Under the pieces are notes generated by a model. The model saw only the letters and a program-made list of their open reading frames with translations. It was not told where the DNA came from and ran no database searches. A stretch of 64,000 nt of DNA from Agromyces aureus. GTDB taxonomy: Bacteria; Actinomycetota; Actinomycetes; Actinomycetales; Microbacteriaceae. Location: the NCBI RefSeq assembly GCF_001660485.1, contig NZ_CP013979.1:1116001-1180000 (forward strand), written 5' to 3'. A program made the translations under genes and the position numbers. Numbering within the stretch: position 1 is the stretch's first letter; every line of letters begins with the position of its first letter. Below, piece after piece: positions 34,110 to 43,042 of this stretch.

Positions 34110-35868
34110 CGACCCGATCCCGGATGACCCCGGGCAGGCGGGCGAGTCCCGCAGCGGCGGTTCCGGATTCCGGAGCCGCTTTGGGCGTGCGATTCGTCCG
34201 GTGCGGGTGCTGTTCGACCGGCGGACGCTGAAGGCGGACGTCTCGTCGGGCGTCGTGCTCGGCCTCGAAGCCGTGCCCGACGGACTGGCCGCGGGGCTGC
34301 TGGCGGGCGTCAACCCGCTCGCGGGCCTCTACGCCTACCTGTTCGGCATGGTCGGGGCCGCATTCGCGACCGGGAGCATGTTCATGGCCGTGCAGGCCAC
34401 CGGCGCGATGTCGCTCATCGTCGCCGACAGCGGCCTCGAGACCCGGGCCGACCCCGACCGGGCGCTCTCGACCCTCGCCCTGATGACGGGCGTCGTGATG
34501 ATCATCGCCGGATTGCTGAACGGCGGACGCCTGCTGCGATTCGTGCCCACGGCCGTCATGACCGGCTTCATCACCGCGGTCGGGGTCAACATCATCCTCG
34601 GCCAGCTCGCCAACTTCACCGGGTACGCCGCCGAGGGCGCGAATCGGGTCACGCGCACCTTCGACCTGCTCCTGCACCTCTGGCGCATCGACCTGCCAAC
34701 CACGCTCGTCGGGTTCGTGACCGTGGCGCTCATCATCGTGCTGCAGCGCACGAGGCTGCGGGCACTCGGACTCGTCGTCGCCATCGTGCTCGGATCGGCG
34801 CTCGCGGCAGCGTTCGACACCTGGTTCGGCGCCTCCGTCGCGGTGCTCGACGACCTCGTCGACGTGCCGGGCGGGCTGCCCGCCCCCGTCGCGCCGTCGT
34901 TCGACGACGTGCTCTTCCTGCTCGTGCCGGCCGTGTCGCTGGCATTCGTCGGGCTCGTGCAGGGCGCCGCGGTCGCCGCCGCGTTCCCGAACCCCGACGG
35001 ACGCCCCGTTCCGCCCTCGCGCAACTTCCTCGGCCAGGGAGCGGGCAACCTCGTCGCCGGGGTCTTCCAGGGCATGCCGGTCGGCGGCTCGATGTCGGGC
35101 ACCGGGCTCATCGTCGCCGGCGGAGCGAAGACGCGGCTCGCGCTGTTCGTCGCGGGCACCGTCATGGCGTTGACCCTGCTGCTCTTCTCCGGACTCGTCG
35201 GCTACGTCGCGATGCCCGCCCTCGCGGCGCTGCTCATCGTCGTCGGGTTCGGCGCGATCAAGCCGGCACGGGTCAACTCGGTCGCCAGGTCGGGCATCTT
35301 CCCGCTCACGATCATGGCCGTCACCTTCGTGCTGACGCTGCTCATCCCGCTGCAGTTCGCGGTGCTCGTCGGCGTCGCCCTCGGCATCGTGCTCTTCGTC
35401 GCCGACCAGTCGAACGCGGTGCGTGTGCGCCAGCTCGAGCTCGTCGAGGACGGTCGCATGCGCGAGGTCGACCCGGTCGACCACATCGGCGTGCACCAGG
35501 TCGTCGTGCTGCAGCCGTACGGCAGCCTCTTCTTCGCGAGCGCACCGCACTTCGAGTCGCAGCTGCCGACGGTCGACGAACGCACCGCGCGATCGGTCGT
35601 CGCGCTGCGACTGCGCGGCGTCGACCAGCTCGGGTTCTCATCGATCGAGGTGCTGAAACGCTACGCACGCGACCTCGAGGCCCGCGGATCGCGGCTCATG
35701 CTCGTCGTCTCGAACGACCGCGTCATGGATCAGCTCGAACTCACCGGCCTGGCCGCCGAACTCGGTGACGGCGGCATCGTGCGCGGCACCGAGTGGATCG
35801 GCGCCGGCGTTCGTCAGGCCGTGCACGACGCCCGTGCCTGGGTGCACGCGGATTCGGATCGCGGCTGA
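34099..35868 (+). CDS. SulP/SLC26-family anion transporter with STAS domain
   Basis: This 589-residue transporter has about 12 hydrophobic segments beginning 'DVSSGVVLGLEAVPDGLAAGLLAGVNPLAGLYAYLFGMVGA', the SulP signature region, and a C-terminal STAS domain (about 465-575; 'VDERTARSVVALRLRGVDQLGFSSIEVLKRYARDLEARGSRLMLV'). The family moves sulfate, bicarbonate or dicarboxylates. It overlaps the AI-2E gene by 11 nt and follows it in an operon. Substrate unassigned. Confidence 0.9.
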   Translation: MPTDDPIPDDPGQAGESRSGGSGFRSRFGRAIRPVRVLFDRRTLKADVSSGVVLGLEAVPDGLAAGLLAGVNPLAGLYAYLFGMVGAAFATGSMFMAVQATGAMSLIVADSGLETRADPDRALSTLALMTGVVMIIAGLLNGGRLLRFVPTAVMTGFITAVGVNIILGQLANFTGYAAEGANRVTRTFDLLLHLWRIDLPTTLVGFVTVALIIVLQRTRLRALGLVVAIVLGSALAAAFDTWFGASVAVLDDLVDVPGGLPAPVAPSFDDVLFLLVPAVSLAFVGLVQGAAVAAAFPNPDGRPVPPSRNFLGQGAGNLVAGVFQGMPVGGSMSGTGLIVAGGAKTRLALFVAGTVMALTLLLFSGLVGYVAMPALAALLIVVGFGAIKPARVNSVARSGIFPLTIMAVTFVLTLLIPLQFAVLVGVALGIVLFVADQSNAVRVRQLELVEDGRMREVDPVDHIGVHQVVVLQPYGSLFFASAPHFESQLPTVDERTARSVVALRLRGVDQLGFSSIEVLKRYARDLEARGSRLMLVVSNDRVMDQLELTGLAAELGDGGIVRGTEWIGAGVRQAVHDARAWVHADSDRG

Positions 35869-35892
35869 CGATCGACGCGTGCCGGAGCCCGC

Positions 35893-37260
35893 TCAGAACC
35901 AGATGCTGAGGTGCGGCGTGCGCGGTGCGGCGAAGAGTCGGTCGGCGAGGGCGAGCGACCCGGGCGACAGCTCCTCGATGCGTCCGGCCCTGGCCAGCAC
36001 CGACGGTCGAACACCGCCCAGGTAGATCGCACCGAGCTCGCGCACGTCGAGCCGGAGGCCGTGCGCCGTCTGCCCGCGCGAACGGCGGCCGGAACGCGAG
36101 CCGGCGGCCACGGCATCCGCTCGCCCCTCGGCATCGTCGGTGCGGCGCACCTCGGCGTGCCCGTCGCCCGAGGCGTCGAGCACGTAGGTGCCGGCCGCGT
36201 GCCCGAGCGGGTCGGCGACCTCGAGCGTGAGGGTGCCCGATGCGCCGTACTCGCGCGCCGTGAGCGCCACGATCGGGTCGAGCACGCGCAGCCAGAGGTG
36301 GTCGACGACGTCGTGCATGCTCGTGGCGCGCGGGTCTTCGAGCAGCCATGGAAGCGGCTCGTCGACGCTGCGCAGGCGCGCGCGGATCTCGGTGACGAAG
36401 TCCAGCTCGACGAGGAAGTGCCAGAGTGCGCGTTCGGCCTCGTCGGTCGCGGCGACGAACACGTCGCACTCGACGACGCCCGGCTGGTTCGGCTCTCGCC
36501 CGACCGTGTACGCGATGAACCCCTGCGCCTGGCCGGACCGGTCGTCGTACCTGGCCACGCGCAGGGCCCGCGATGCTGCACTGTCGGGGTCGACCAGCCC
36601 GAGGTGGCGTTCGAGCAGCCCCGGCCAGCGGTCGATCTCGCCGGGCGTGCGCGCGACGGCGCGGCGCGCGATGGCGGGCGCCTTGGCGATGAGGTCGGCG
36701 GGTTCGACGAACTGCACGCGGCCGGGTGCGTCAGGGCCGATCCAGTGCACGCGACGCCGGTCGACCTTGATCGTCGCCGCGGATGCCGCGGGGCCGAACC
36801 CGTAGCGCCCGTAGATGGTGGCCTCGGTGAGCGTGAGCATCGCGAGGGCGGCGCCCGCCTCGCTGGCGTAGCGCAGTTGCGCCTCGAGCAGTGCGCGGGC
36901 GATGCCTCGGCGGCGGTGCGTGGGGGAGACGGTGACGGCGCTCACGGCCCAGGCGTCGACGCTGCGACCGCCGGGCACGCTGAGGCCCGACGGCCAGCCG
37001 TCGACGGTCGCGACGGGCACTGCGGCATCGTGCGCGGTCGAGTCGTAGACCCCGCGCACGCTGCGCTGCTTGGCGATGCGGAGTTCTCGGCTGAGTTCGG
37101 CCGGTTCGGGTCTGGCGTGGTGGAACCCGCGGGTCTCGGCCTGCACCCAGGCCTGCATGGCGGCCTCGTCGGCCGCGTCGACCTGGCGGTATTCGAGCCC
37201 GCGGCTTCGGAGGGCCTCGATCGTCGAGTGATCGGCCGGGATGCTGCGAGGATCGAACAT
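35893..37260 (-). CDS. Eis-like GNAT acetyltransferase with C-terminal SCP domain
   Basis: This 455-residue enzyme resembles Eis/Rv2416c. An N-terminal GNAT domain with 'VSAVTVSPTHRRRGIARALLEAQLRYASEAG' carries the acetyl-CoA P-loop RRRGIA, followed by 'ATIYGRYGFGPAA'. A second GNAT-like domain and a C-terminal sterol-carrier-protein-like domain ('GALTLEVADPLG...', ending 'PHLSIWF') follow. The C-terminal carboxylate of Phe455 is a catalytic feature in Eis. Acceptors could be amines or aminoglycosides. TACGCT lies 6 nt before the ATG, in a 45-bp gap shared with the divergent ABC gene. Confidence 0.88.
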   Translation of the reverse strand: MFDPRSIPADHSTIEALRSRGLEYRQVDAADEAAMQAWVQAETRGFHHARPEPAELSRELRIAKQRSVRGVYDSTAHDAAVPVATVDGWPSGLSVPGGRSVDAWAVSAVTVSPTHRRRGIARALLEAQLRYASEAGAALAMLTLTEATIYGRYGFGPAASAATIKVDRRRVHWIGPDAPGRVQFVEPADLIAKAPAIARRAVARTPGEIDRWPGLLERHLGLVDPDSAASRALRVARYDDRSGQAQGFIAYTVGREPNQPGVVECDVFVAATDEAERALWHFLVELDFVTEIRARLRSVDEPLPWLLEDPRATSMHDVVDHLWLRVLDPIVALTAREYGASGTLTLEVADPLGHAAGTYVLDASGDGHAEVRRTDDAEGRADAVAAGSRSGRRSRGQTAHGLRLDVRELGAIYLGGVRPSVLARAGRIEELSPGSLALADRLFAAPRTPHLSIWF

Positions 37261-37305
37261 CGTCCCAGCGTACCCATGGGCGCGCATTCGGGGCAGAATG
37301 GGTGC

Positions 37306-39120
37306 ATGACTGGGCAAGCGCTTTCCCGAATTGAGCACGCGATCGACGGACGGCATCCGGCGCGCTCGATCCTCCGCCTGCTCGACCTGCACCGGGGCAA
37401 GGTGCTCGCGGCCGTCGCGTTCTTCACCGTCAAGGACACGCCGCTCTGGCTGCTGCCCGTCATCACCGCCGCCATCATCGACGTGGTCGTCGCCGGCGGG
37501 CCCGTCTCGACGCTCTGGATCTGGGCCGGCGTCGCGGTCGTCGCGCTCGCCCAGAACTACCCGAACCACGTGCAGTACACGCGCCTGTTCATGGGCGCCG
37601 TGCGCGAGATCGGCGCCGACCTGCGCAACGCGCTCGCCGCCAGGCTGCAGGCGCTCTCGATCGGCTTCCACTCGCGCGCGAACTCCGCCGTCGTGCAGAC
37701 CAAGGTCGTGCGCGACGTCGAGAACGTCGAGGTGATGCTCCAACAGGCCGCGCATCCGCTGCTCTCGGCGACCATGGTGCTCATCGGCGCCGTCGTGATG
37801 ACCGCGATCAACGTGCCGGCCTTCCTGCCCGTCTACGCGCTCGCGATTCCGCTCGCGGTGCTGCTCCGCGCCATCCTCAACCGCCGCAGCGCGATGCGCA
37901 ACGCGTCGTTCCGCCGCGAGGTCGAGCAGTTCTCGGCGCGCGTCGGCGAGATGGCGACCCTCCTGCCCATCACGCGCGCGCACGGCCTCGAGCAGACCGC
38001 CGTCACCCGGGTCGCGCACGGCGCCGAGGGCGTTCGGGCCGCCGGGTTCCAGCTCGACCTGCTCAACGGGCGCTTCGCATCGCTGTCATGGGTCAGCCTG
38101 CAACTGCTCGGCGTCGGATGCCTCGTGCTCGCCGCCTGGGTCTCGATCACCGGCCTCATCCCGATCACGCCAGGCCAGGTCGTGCTGCTGAGCTCCTACT
38201 TCGCCCTGCTCACGGGCGCCGCGACGAACCTGCTCATGCTGCTGCCGATCATCGCGCGCGGCACCGAGTCGATCCGCTCGATCGGCGAGGTCATGCAGGA
38301 CCCCGACCTCGAGCGCAACGAGGGCAAGCGCCCCGTCACCGACGTGCGCGGCGACCTCGCGCTCGAGGGGGTCGGGTACCGGTACGACGACGGGCGATCG
38401 GATGCCGCGGGCGGGCGCGGCGACACGGGCGCGCGCCCGATCCGGCCCGCGCTCTCGGGCCTCGACCTCGACATCCGCGCCGGCGAGACGATCGCGTTCG
38501 TCGGGTCGTCCGGATCAGGCAAGTCGACGCTGCTGAACCTCGTGCTCGGGTTCCTGCGACCCACGAGCGGACGCGTGCTGCTCGACGGCGTCGACATGGC
38601 GGAGCTCGACCTGCGCACGTTCCGCAGCTTCGTGTCGGTCGTGCCGCAGGAGTCGGTGCTCTTCGAGGGCAGCATCCGCGAGAACATCGTCTACGGCCTC
38701 GGCGACGTCGACGACGACCGCGTGCTCGACGCGCTGCGCGACGCCAACGCGCTCGAGGTCGTCGACGCCCAGCCCGACGGCTGGCACACGGTCGTCGGCG
38801 AACGCGGGGCCAGGCTCTCGGGGGGGCAGCGGCAGCGGCTCTCGATCGCGCGTGCGCTCGTGCGCGACCCCCGAGTGCTGCTGCTCGACGAGGCGACGAG
38901 CGCCCTCGACCCCGAGTCGGAGGCGAAGATCAAGGTCGCGCTCGAGCACCTCATGCGCGGGCGCACGACCCTCGTCGTCGCGCACCGGCTCTCGACGATC
39001 CGCTCGGCCGACCGCATCGTCGTGCTCGAGCAGGGCCGCATCGTCGAGATCGGCTCGCACGCCGAGCTCATCGCCGCCGGCGGGCGATACGCCGAGCTCG
39101 ACCGAGTGCAGTCGGCCTAG
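37306..39120 (+). CDS. ABC half-transporter (exporter type)
   Basis: This 604-residue protein fuses six transmembrane segments (about 30-320) with a nucleotide-binding domain: Walker A GSSGSGKST (Lys406), signature LSGGQ (504-508), Walker B LLLDEAT with catalytic Glu529, and 'VVAHRLSTI' H-loop. It works as a homo- or heterodimeric exporter of unknown substrate; no second half lies nearby. A LacI-type operator sits inside its first codons (37311-37329), and CAGAAT lies 6 nt before the ATG. The NBD contains an insertion, RSDAAGGRGDTGARPIR, that overlaps a GGATGCCGCG word. Confidence 0.92.
   Translation: MTGQALSRIEHAIDGRHPARSILRLLDLHRGKVLAAVAFFTVKDTPLWLLPVITAAIIDVVVAGGPVSTLWIWAGVAVVALAQNYPNHVQYTRLFMGAVREIGADLRNALAARLQALSIGFHSRANSAVVQTKVVRDVENVEVMLQQAAHPLLSATMVLIGAVVMTAINVPAFLPVYALAIPLAVLLRAILNRRSAMRNASFRREVEQFSARVGEMATLLPITRAHGLEQTAVTRVAHGAEGVRAAGFQLDLLNGRFASLSWVSLQLLGVGCLVLAAWVSITGLIPITPGQVVLLSSYFALLTGAATNLLMLLPIIARGTESIRSIGEVMQDPDLERNEGKRPVTDVRGDLALEGVGYRYDDGRSDAAGGRGDTGARPIRPALSGLDLDIRAGETIAFVGSSGSGKSTLLNLVLGFLRPTSGRVLLDGVDMAELDLRTFRSFVSVVPQESVLFEGSIRENIVYGLGDVDDDRVLDALRDANALEVVDAQPDGWHTVVGERGARLSGGQRQRLSIARALVRDPRVLLLDEATSALDPESEAKIKVALEHLMRGRTTLVVAHRLSTIRSADRIVVLEQGRIVEIGSHAELIAAGGRYAELDRVQSA
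37311..37329. promoter_or_regulatory. LacI-type operator overlapping the ABC start region
   Basis: TGGGCAAGCGCTTTCCCGA matches the operator upstream of the sugar importer over 17 of 18 bases. It lies in codons 3-8 of the ABC gene and would block early elongation or transcription initiation. Confidence 0.5.
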
Positions 39121-39139
39121 TGGACCGAGGCGCACGAGC

Positions 39140-39168
39140 CGGCCGCCTGCCGGGATGGCAGGCGGCCG
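39140..39168. terminator. bidirectional terminator hairpin
   Basis: A 12-bp perfect stem, CGGCCGCCTGCC / GGCAGGCGGCCG, with a GGGAT loop lies between the convergent ABC exporter and the isomerase gene. Confidence 0.8.
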
Positions 39169-39182
39169 ACGGGTGAGGCGGG

Positions 39183-40061
39183 CTACGCGGGAACCGACGC
39201 CCGCAGGTGCGGCGCGACGGCCGCCTCGAACGCGCGGGCGGTGCGGGCGACCACGTCGGGCCACGCGGCATCCCAGATCTCCTGGTTGAAGATCTCGACC
39301 TCGATGTCGCGGTCGTAGCCGGTCGCCTCGACGGCGGCCGTGAGGCTCGCGAAGTCGATCACGCCGTCGCCGGGCTCGTGGCGCGAGAGCAGCGGGTCGG
39401 CCGCGATCGGCGTGTTCCAGTCGCACACCTGGTAGGTCGCGATGCGACCGGTGGCCCCGGCGCGGGCGATCTGCGGCAGCACCTCCGGGTCCCACCAGAC
39501 GTGGAACGTGTCGATCGTGACGCCGACCACCGCAGGGTCGAACCGCTCGGCGAGGTCCAGTGCCTGTCCGAGCGTGGAGACCACCGCGCGGTCCGACGCG
39601 TACATCGGGTGCAGCGGTTCGATGGCGAGCGTGACGCCGGCGGATGCCGCGTGCGGCGCGAGTTCGGCGAGGGCGTCGGCCACGCGCGAGCGGGCGCCGA
39701 CGAGATCGGTGGATCCCTCGGGCAGGCCGCCCGCGACGAGCACGAACACGGGCGTGCTGCCGGCCGCGCCTGCCGCCGCGAGGGTCGCGGTCTCGTCGAT
39801 GCCGCGACGGTTGTCGTCGATGGATGCCCGCCGGGCCTGGCCTTCGGGCATCGTGAAGAAGCCGCCGCGGCAGTACGTCGACAGGCGCAGGCCCGAGTCC
39901 GCGAAGCGGCGCGCGGCCTCGTCGAGTCCGACGGCCTGCACGGGCTCGCGCCAGAGCCCGATCGACTCGTACCCGCCCTCGGCGGTCACCCGCAGCGCGT
40001 CGTCGAGCGGCGCGTACTTGATCGTGGCCTGGTTCATCGACAGGCGGGGGTGCGCGCTCAT
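39183..40061 (-). CDS. sugar phosphate isomerase/epimerase-like TIM-barrel protein
   Basis: This 292-residue protein has the xylose-isomerase-like TIM-barrel pattern (AP_endonuc_2): 'EGGYESIGLWREPVQAVGLDEAARRFADSGLRLSTYCRGGFF', 'LAIEPLHPMYASDRAVV' (metal-ligand Glu), 'VGVTIDTFHVWWDPEVL' (Asp and His ligands), 'YQVCDWNTPI' and 'DIEVEIFNQEIW' (final Glu). It should carry one divalent metal and isomerise or epimerise a sugar, or break a 3-keto-sugar derivative. It is third in a tight operon with the Gfo/Idh/MocA and DUF993 genes (ATGA-type overlap with DUF993, 40058-40061). Confidence 0.87.
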   Translation of the reverse strand: MSAHPRLSMNQATIKYAPLDDALRVTAEGGYESIGLWREPVQAVGLDEAARRFADSGLRLSTYCRGGFFTMPEGQARRASIDDNRRGIDETATLAAAGAAGSTPVFVLVAGGLPEGSTDLVGARSRVADALAELAPHAASAGVTLAIEPLHPMYASDRAVVSTLGQALDLAERFDPAVVGVTIDTFHVWWDPEVLPQIARAGATGRIATYQVCDWNTPIAADPLLSRHEPGDGVIDFASLTAAVEATGYDRDIEVEIFNQEIWDAAWPDVVARTARAFEAAVAPHLRASVPA

Positions 40062-41347
40062 GCGAGCACCTCCTCGTCGACGGGTGCCGCGTCGACGGCC
40101 CCCGCCGACTCGGCGTCATCGGCGACCGGGCCGGCTGCGGCATCCGTCGTCGAGGTCTCGGCGGGAGAGGTCGGACCCGCGGCCGACACGACGTCGACCC
40201 CGTTCAGCGTCAGCAGCGAGTGCCAGCGCGCCGCCGCGAGCTCCGGCCGCTCGAGGGCGCCCGAGCCGTTCGCGAGCTCGACGATGCGCGAGAGGTGGGG
40301 CAGGCTGCGGGCGGCATGGAGGCCGCCCACCATCTGGAACGCCGCCTGGTGGCCGTTGAGCCACGCCAGGAACGCGACGCCCGTCTTGTAGTAGTAGGTG
40401 GGCGCGGCGAAGACCTGCTGCGAGAGCGGCTCGGTCGGGGCGAGGATCGCGCGGTATGCATCGACGTCGCCGCGATCGAGCGCCTGGATCGCGGCCGACG
40501 CGTTCGGCGCGAGGCACGAGAACGCCCCGAGCAGCGCATCGGAGTGCCCCTGCTCGTCGCCCTCGATGAGGCCCACGTAGTGGAAGTCGTCGCCCGTGAA
40601 CATGCGCGCCGACTCGGGCAGGCGTCGCCGCACGGCGATCTCGGCCTCGGCGTCGAGCAGGCTCATCTTCACGCCCTGCACCTTGTCGCGGTTGTACTCG
40701 ATGACCTGCAGCAGCGTCTCGGCCGCGGCATCCGTGTCGTCGGAGCCGAAGTACCCGGCCAGCGCCGGATCGAAGGCTGTGCCGAGCCAGTGCAGCACGA
40801 CCGGCGCACCCGCCGCGGCGAGCACCTCTCGGTACACGCGGCGGTAGTCGTCGGCGTTGCGGGCCGCGCGCGCGAGGTGGCGGCTCGCCATCAGCACGAC
40901 GCCGGCGCCCGCGTCCTCGGTGAGGTGCAGCTGCTGCTTGTAGGCGTCGATCACCTCGTCGAGCGTCAGCTGCTCGTCGTCGACGTGGTCGGTGTTGACG
41001 CCCACGACGAGCCTGCCGCCGACGGAGGCCGCCTCGGCCGCACTGCGCGAGATCAACTCGCGCGTGGCCGCCGCGTCGAGCCCCATGTTGCGCTGCGCCG
41101 TGTCCATCGCATCGGCCACGCCGAGACCCCATGACCACACGTGGTGCCGGAACGCGAGCGTCGCGTCCCAGTCGATCTCGGCCGGCTGCCCCGGGGTGTT
41201 GTCGGCGTGCGCCTTCGGCACGACGTGCGCGGCCGCGTACGCGACCCGGCTCGTGAGCGGATGCCGCGGGCGGGCGAACGTGGGCGCCTCGACGAGGTCG
41301 GCGGCGCGCAGTCCGCCGTCGGGGTCGAGCAGGGTGAGCGTGGTCAT
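40058..41347 (-). CDS. DUF993 TIM-barrel protein (DHDPS-like aldolase relative)
   Basis: This 429-residue protein belongs to DUF993 (PF06187), a family structurally close to the DHDPS/NAL aldolases. Landmarks are 'VVPKAHADNTPGQPAEIDWDATLAFRHHVWSWGLGVADAMDTAQRN', 'RLVVGVNTDHVDDEQ', 'VVLMASRHLARAARNADDYRRVY', 'VLHWLGTAFDPALAGYFGS' and 'QGVKMSLLDAEAE'. The Lys in 'QGVKMSL' falls where the Schiff-base Lys is expected. The last 42 residues are an Ala/Ser/Asp/Glu-rich tail of low complexity. Cotranscribed between dehydrogenase and isomerase, so an aldolase or eliminase acting on an oxidised sugar is a reasonable inference, not shown. Confidence 0.87.
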   Translation of the reverse strand: MTTLTLLDPDGGLRAADLVEAPTFARPRHPLTSRVAYAAAHVVPKAHADNTPGQPAEIDWDATLAFRHHVWSWGLGVADAMDTAQRNMGLDAAATRELISRSAAEAASVGGRLVVGVNTDHVDDEQLTLDEVIDAYKQQLHLTEDAGAGVVLMASRHLARAARNADDYRRVYREVLAAAGAPVVLHWLGTAFDPALAGYFGSDDTDAAAETLLQVIEYNRDKVQGVKMSLLDAEAEIAVRRRLPESARMFTGDDFHYVGLIEGDEQGHSDALLGAFSCLAPNASAAIQALDRGDVDAYRAILAPTEPLSQQVFAAPTYYYKTGVAFLAWLNGHQAAFQMVGGLHAARSLPHLSRIVELANGSGALERPELAAARWHSLLTLNGVDVVSAAGPTSPAETSTTDAAAGPVADDAESAGAVDAAPVDEEVLA

Positions 41348-41349
41348 GG

Positions 41350-42633
41350 TCAGCGGGCCCCGGCGAACGCGGGAGCCTCAGTCGTCGCGACGTCGGCTGC
41401 GACATCCGCGGTGCTCAGGTCCGAGCCGAGCGTGACGACCGGGAGCTCGATGCGGCGACCCTCGCGGCTGGAGGCGAGGCCCTGCTCGGCGAGCAGCACG
41501 CCGCGCGCGCCCGCGAGGAAGTCGAACTCGTTCGGGGCGTCTTCGACGACGTGGCGGATGAACTCCTCCCACTGCGTCTTGAATCCGTTCTCGAACTCGC
41601 GGTTGCCGGGGCTCTCGATCCAGTCGCCGGCGTAGTCGTGGTCGTCGGCGAGGTCGGGGTTCCACACGGGCTTGGGGGTCGCGTTGCGCGGCTGGATCTT
41701 GCAGCCGAACAGGCCGACGACGGCCGAGCCGTGCGTGCCGTCGACCTGGAACTCGACGAGCTCGTCGCGGTTGACGCGCGTGGTCCAGCTGGAGTTGAGC
41801 TGGGCGACCACGCCGCCTTCGAGCTCGAAGATCGCGTAGGCGGCGTCGTCGGCCGTGGCCGGGTAGGCCTCGCCGCGCTCGTCGACGCGCTCGGGGATCT
41901 CGGTCACGGCCTTCGCGTAGACCGACTCGACGCGGCCGAACAGGTTCTCGAGCACGTAGTTCCAGTGCGGGAACATGTCGACGATGATGCCGCCGCCGTC
42001 CTCGGAGCGGTAGTTCCAGCTCGGGCGCTGGGCGGGCTGCCAGTCGCCCTCGAAGACCCAGTAGCCGAACTCGCCGCGCACGCTCAGGATGCGGCCGAAG
42101 AAGCCGGAGTCGATGAGGCGCTTGAGCTTCTGCAGGCCCGGGAGGTAGAGCTTGTCGTGCACGACGCCGTTCTTGATGCCGGCCTCGTCGGCGAGGCGCG
42201 CGAGCTCGAGCGCCTCCTCGAACGACTCGGCGGTCGGCTTCTCGGTGTAGATCGCCTTGCCGGCCGCGATGGCCTTCTTGATCGCGACTGCACGCGCCTT
42301 CGTCACGAGGAAGTCGGCGTAGATCTGCCAGCGGTCGTCGGCCAGTGCCTCATCGAGGTCGGTCGTGTAGTGCTCGATGCCGTGCTTGGCGGCGAGGTCG
42401 GCGAGCTTCTTCTCGCTGCGACCCACGAGGATCGGCTCGACCTGCACGCGGGTCTCGCCGTCGGCGAGGAGCACGCCGCCCTGCTCGCGGATCGCGAGGA
42501 TCGAGCGCACGAGGTGCTGGCGGTAGCCCATGCGGCCCGAGACGCCGTTCATGATGATGCCGATGCTTTGGGGCGCGGCGGCTGAGGCGGGTGCGGAGGC
42601 TTCGGTGCCTGCGGGGGCTGCGGTGTCTGCCAC
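41350..42633 (-). CDS. Gfo/Idh/MocA-family oxidoreductase
   Basis: This 427-residue dehydrogenase has a Rossmann N terminus ('IGIIMNGVSGRMGYRQHLVRSI'), the canonical 'KAIYTEKPTAESFEEAL' (EKP catalytic Lys), and a C-terminal alpha/beta sheet with 'PSWNYRSEDGGGIIVDMFPHWNYVLE', typical of glucose-fructose oxidoreductase relatives that use NAD(P). An Ala/Ser-rich extension of about 22 residues precedes the domain. GTG start with AGGA upstream. A LacI-type operator lies 50 bp before the start (42683-42700). First gene of the operon with DUF993 and isomerase. Substrate likely a sugar or glycoside. Confidence 0.9.
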   Translation of the reverse strand: MADTAAPAGTEASAPASAAAPQSIGIIMNGVSGRMGYRQHLVRSILAIREQGGVLLADGETRVQVEPILVGRSEKKLADLAAKHGIEHYTTDLDEALADDRWQIYADFLVTKARAVAIKKAIAAGKAIYTEKPTAESFEEALELARLADEAGIKNGVVHDKLYLPGLQKLKRLIDSGFFGRILSVRGEFGYWVFEGDWQPAQRPSWNYRSEDGGGIIVDMFPHWNYVLENLFGRVESVYAKAVTEIPERVDERGEAYPATADDAAYAIFELEGGVVAQLNSSWTTRVNRDELVEFQVDGTHGSAVVGLFGCKIQPRNATPKPVWNPDLADDHDYAGDWIESPGNREFENGFKTQWEEFIRHVVEDAPNEFDFLAGARGVLLAEQGLASSREGRRIELPVVTLGSDLSTADVAADVATTEAPAFAGAR

Positions 42634-42682
42634 GGTGATTCCTGTTCGACGGGGCAGGAGGCGGACGAGCCGCTCCCTGCAC

Positions 42683-42700
42683 TGGGAAAGCGTTTACCCG
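42683..42700. promoter_or_regulatory. LacI-type operator
   Basis: TGGGAAAGCGTTTACCCG matches the family of operators found upstream of the importer, the PmoA operon and the uronate operon. It lies 50 bp upstream of the Gfo/Idh/MocA GTG. Confidence 0.65.
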
Positions 42701-42801
42701 AGTGTGCCATACGAGGTTCGCATCGCGCAAGGGCCGGTCTGTTCCGGCCGATCGACGGGCCGTTCGTCGCGTATCGGCAGTTGGGACGGTCGACACGCAT
42801 C

Positions 42802-42824
42802 CCCGATTCGCAGGACGAATCGGG
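42802..42824. terminator. hairpin, 9-bp stem
   Basis: CCCGATTCG / CGAATCGGG with a CAGGA loop, followed directly by the GC tandem array. It may terminate transcription of the LacI gene, whose stop is at 43043 on the same strand. Confidence 0.5.
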
Positions 42825-42825
42825 C

Positions 42826-42889
42826 GCCGCGCCGACGCCGCGCGGCGCCGCGCCGACGCCGCGCCGACGCCGCGCCGACGCCGCGCGGC
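42826..42889. repeat. 11-bp GCCGCGCCGAC tandem repeat
   Basis: Four units of GCCGCGCCGAC are interleaved with two 10-bp variants, GCCGCGCGGC. The array is almost 100% G+C and non-coding. Confidence 0.85.
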
Positions 42890-43042
42890 GCCGCCCGGCG
42901 TGGCGACTCGATCGTCCGGCAACCAGGCGAAACGGCGCGGCGGGGCGGAATGGGTAAGTCGGCGGGCCAGGGCGCGGCGGGGGAGAGTGGGCGCGGAGGC
43001 ATCCGCACAGGGAGGTGAGGAGCCGGTGAGCCGGCCGGGCGG

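Larger units (their letters stand above)
42634..43042. other. 409-bp non-coding stretch
   Basis: No gene is visible between the LacI stop (43043) and the Gfo/Idh/MocA start (42633), although ORFs can be forced through it. It holds a LacI-type operator, a 9-bp hairpin and an 11-bp GC-rich tandem array. A run of Arg/Ala codons in all frames reflects the repeats. Confidence 0.7.

Noticed and set aside
42826..42889. CRISPR-like regular repeat
   Set aside because: Units are 10-11 bp with no spacers; not a CRISPR array.
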